Assembly (NCBI GenBank): GCA_002989075.1
Contig: PSQN01000015.1
Span: 1,302,001-1,366,000 of the forward strand
DNA from: Arthonia radiata
Lineage: Eukaryota; Ascomycota; Arthoniomycetes; Arthoniales; Arthoniaceae
Length of the DNA stretch: 64,000 bases
Direction of reading: 5' to 3'
In this document: positions 62,786-64,000 of the stretch, piece after piece
Numbering within the stretch: the first letter of the stretch is position 1
How the letters are laid out: every line of letters starts with the position of its first letter
Position numbers and translations under genes: made by a program
The notes under the pieces: model-generated
What the model saw: only the letters and a program-made list of their open reading frames with translations
Databases searched by the model: none
Told to the model about the DNA's origin: nothing

Positions 62786-63571
62786 ATGCCCCCACCAACC
62801 TACACAACCCTCCTCGCGCACCTAACCTACTTCCTCACCGTCGCGACCCACACCATCCTCGCCGAGCGCTCCTGCTACCCCTCCCACTCCTTCACCACCG
62901 TCCGCGCCTACAACCTCCCCGTCCGCCAGTCCCGCCACCCCGCCGTCTGCGCCTGGATCCAAGCCGCCGTCGCCGCCGTCCGCGCCGAGTTGCTGAAAGC
63001 CAGCGTCGCGCGCGTCGTCCTCGCCATCGCGCACCCGGACTCCGATCAGATACTTGAACGCTACGTCTTTGATCTGGGTAGATTGCCGAAGGTGCCCGCG
63101 GGGGAGGTGGACACGCCGATTATCTGGACGACTCCTTCAAGACCTGGTAGCGGTGATGCGAACGCTGATGGCTCCGGAGGGGCGGAAGAGAAAGATCCCA
63201 GAGGACCGGGGGGCGAGAGGGAACACGAGATGGCAGACTTGACGGAGCAGCTGCGGGGGACATTGGCGAGTATCGCGGTGTGCAGGCGGCGGTTGAAGCC
63301 GATACCGGAGGGTTGTCCATTTACGATGGCGGTGGAGTTGAAGGATGAAGCGGACCCGCCGATTGGGCATCCGCAGCCTTGGGTGCCGGTGCAGCCGGGG
63401 TTGCAGCGCATGAAGGGTGGGGAGGGGGAAGAGGGGGAGGGGAGTGAGAGTGTGAGAGGTAGGATGGGGAGTCAGCTTGGGGGGAAGAGGACGATATCGA
63501 TGAGGACGGTCGAGGCGGAGGGGCTAGGGTTTGAGCTGTGGGTTGAGGAGGGGTGGGGGAAGGATGGGTGA
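62786..63571 (+). CDS. REV7: HORMA-domain protein Rev7 (MAD2B), DNA polymerase zeta subunit
   Basis: Accessory subunit of translesion polymerase zeta. Single exon, 261 aa. The HORMA fold begins immediately: LLAHLTYFLTVATHTILAER, then the family pattern of an aromatic pair before a hydrophobic turn (SFTTVRAYNLPVRQSRHPAV), CAWIQAAVAAVRAELLKASV, and VVLAIAHPDSDQILERYVFD, equivalent to the V-ERFVFE strand of MAD2B. The long Gly/Glu-rich insert at residues 125-155 is not ordered. ADLTEQLRGTLASIAVCRRR and CPFTMAVELKDEADPPIGHP resemble the safety-belt region, and the end returns to the fold with SMRTVEAEGLGFELWVEEGW. Codons switch from C-ending to G-ending around 63060. Confidence 0.85.
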   Translation: MPPPTYTTLLAHLTYFLTVATHTILAERSCYPSHSFTTVRAYNLPVRQSRHPAVCAWIQAAVAAVRAELLKASVARVVLAIAHPDSDQILERYVFDLGRLPKVPAGEVDTPIIWTTPSRPGSGDANADGSGGAEEKDPRGPGGEREHEMADLTEQLRGTLASIAVCRRRLKPIPEGCPFTMAVELKDEADPPIGHPQPWVPVQPGLQRMKGGEGEEGEGSESVRGRMGSQLGGKRTISMRTVEAEGLGFELWVEEGWGKDG

Positions 63572-63903
63572 GTGATGGATGCATGCGCTTTGGTAAACGA
63601 AGTCACGCCATGAAGATGATGCAGAGGGAAGCTTCGTAAGGGATCGGACCATGCGGTCGTTGCTTTCCTGAGTTGCTTATGAACCGTTGAAGACGCGTTA
63701 GATACCCGATGCGCATACTTGCATTTGCTTGCGCAGGTATCAAGGTCGTAGTATTCGTTACAATCGTCGCTCTCCTCATCTCTTCCGTAAACGCCGTACG
63801 ATGCTTCCCTGTACTATTCCCGTATGTGTTCCTCCGTACGCTGTCGAATGTATCCACAGAACCCTTTATATACAAAAATGCCCTCGTATTTTGTGTCGAC
63901 ATA
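63572..63903. other. Convergent intergenic region
   Basis: 330 bases between REV7 and the partial gene at the window end; nothing recognised. Confidence 0.4.
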
Positions 63904-64000
63904 TCACTGATACCCTCCGTGTTGAGCAGAAAAACCCTGCTCCAGCGACAGCCCCAATCCACCTCCACCCACGTTCCTCGGTTGACCGGCATCCGCGGTC
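63904..64000 (-). CDS. 3' end of a gene cut by the window edge
   Basis: The last 97 bases contain, on the minus strand, a frame ending GGGGLGLSLEQGFSAQHGGYQ before TGA at 63906-63904. The Gly/Gln-rich composition is typical of a disordered protein C-terminus. Too little is present for a family call; the other frame through the same bases is longer but less coding-like. Confidence 0.4.
   Translation of the reverse strand, partial: TADAGQPRNVGGGGLGLSLEQGFSAQHGGYQ

Noticed and set aside
1-64000. A biosynthetic gene cluster, tRNA or rRNA genes
   Set aside because: No PKS, NRPS, terpene or P450 gene and no convincing cloverleaf or B-box sequence was found; the genes are mostly unrelated housekeeping functions.

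Overview
The window reads as nuclear DNA of a filamentous ascomycete (Pezizomycotina; Dothideomycetes is my best guess from overall gene content, not proven). The reasons are single-gene transcription units on both strands, introns mostly of 43-60 bases with fungal donors (GTAAGN, GTATGT) and CTAAC/CTGAC branch sites, and clear orthologues of fungal housekeeping genes. I see no operons, CRISPR arrays, rRNA, convincing tRNA, intact transposon or virus-like element.

Left part (0-20 kb): a 69-aa spliced microprotein gene, a disordered protein, an EFM6-type lysine methyltransferase divergent from the complex I subunit NDUFS7, a kelch/transmembrane protein, an SH3-RasGEF (CDC25 type), a small possible gene just upstream of it, and Mediator subunit MED5 rebuilt from six exons. 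Middle (19.5-36 kb): choline-phosphate cytidylyltransferase PCT1, a PP2C phosphatase (PTC2/3 type, seven exons), the cadherin-like polarity protein AXL2, an unrecognised Pro/Gln/His-rich protein, a mitochondrial NAD-type carrier (YIA6) divergent from complex III subunit QCR7, a MAG1-type DNA glycosylase and the GPI wall protein ECM33.

Right part (36-64 kb): two small unrecognised proteins, a PMP3/SNA-type membrane proteolipid, FAD synthetase FAD1, a secreted GH64 beta-1,3-glucanase, the sulfite reductase beta subunit MET5, then a looser block at 49.8-57.6 kb with a degenerate repeat region, a DHA2-type MFS transporter divergent from a LIP-family lipase, a palindrome and an orphan gene. The window ends with 3-hydroxyisobutyrate dehydrogenase, a KAP114/importin-9 karyopherin divergent from REV7, and the tail of another gene cut by the window edge.

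Most genes are core metabolism, respiration, cell wall and polarity. Two mitochondrial promoters share an identical 12-base CCAAT element. The most unusual structure is a degenerate direct duplication of the MET5 3' end that brackets the transporter-lipase pair. The most unusual genome-scale signal is an abrupt switch from C-ending to G-ending codons partway through at least seven genes. Exon structures were derived by hand from reading frame and splice-site continuity and have not been checked against transcripts.
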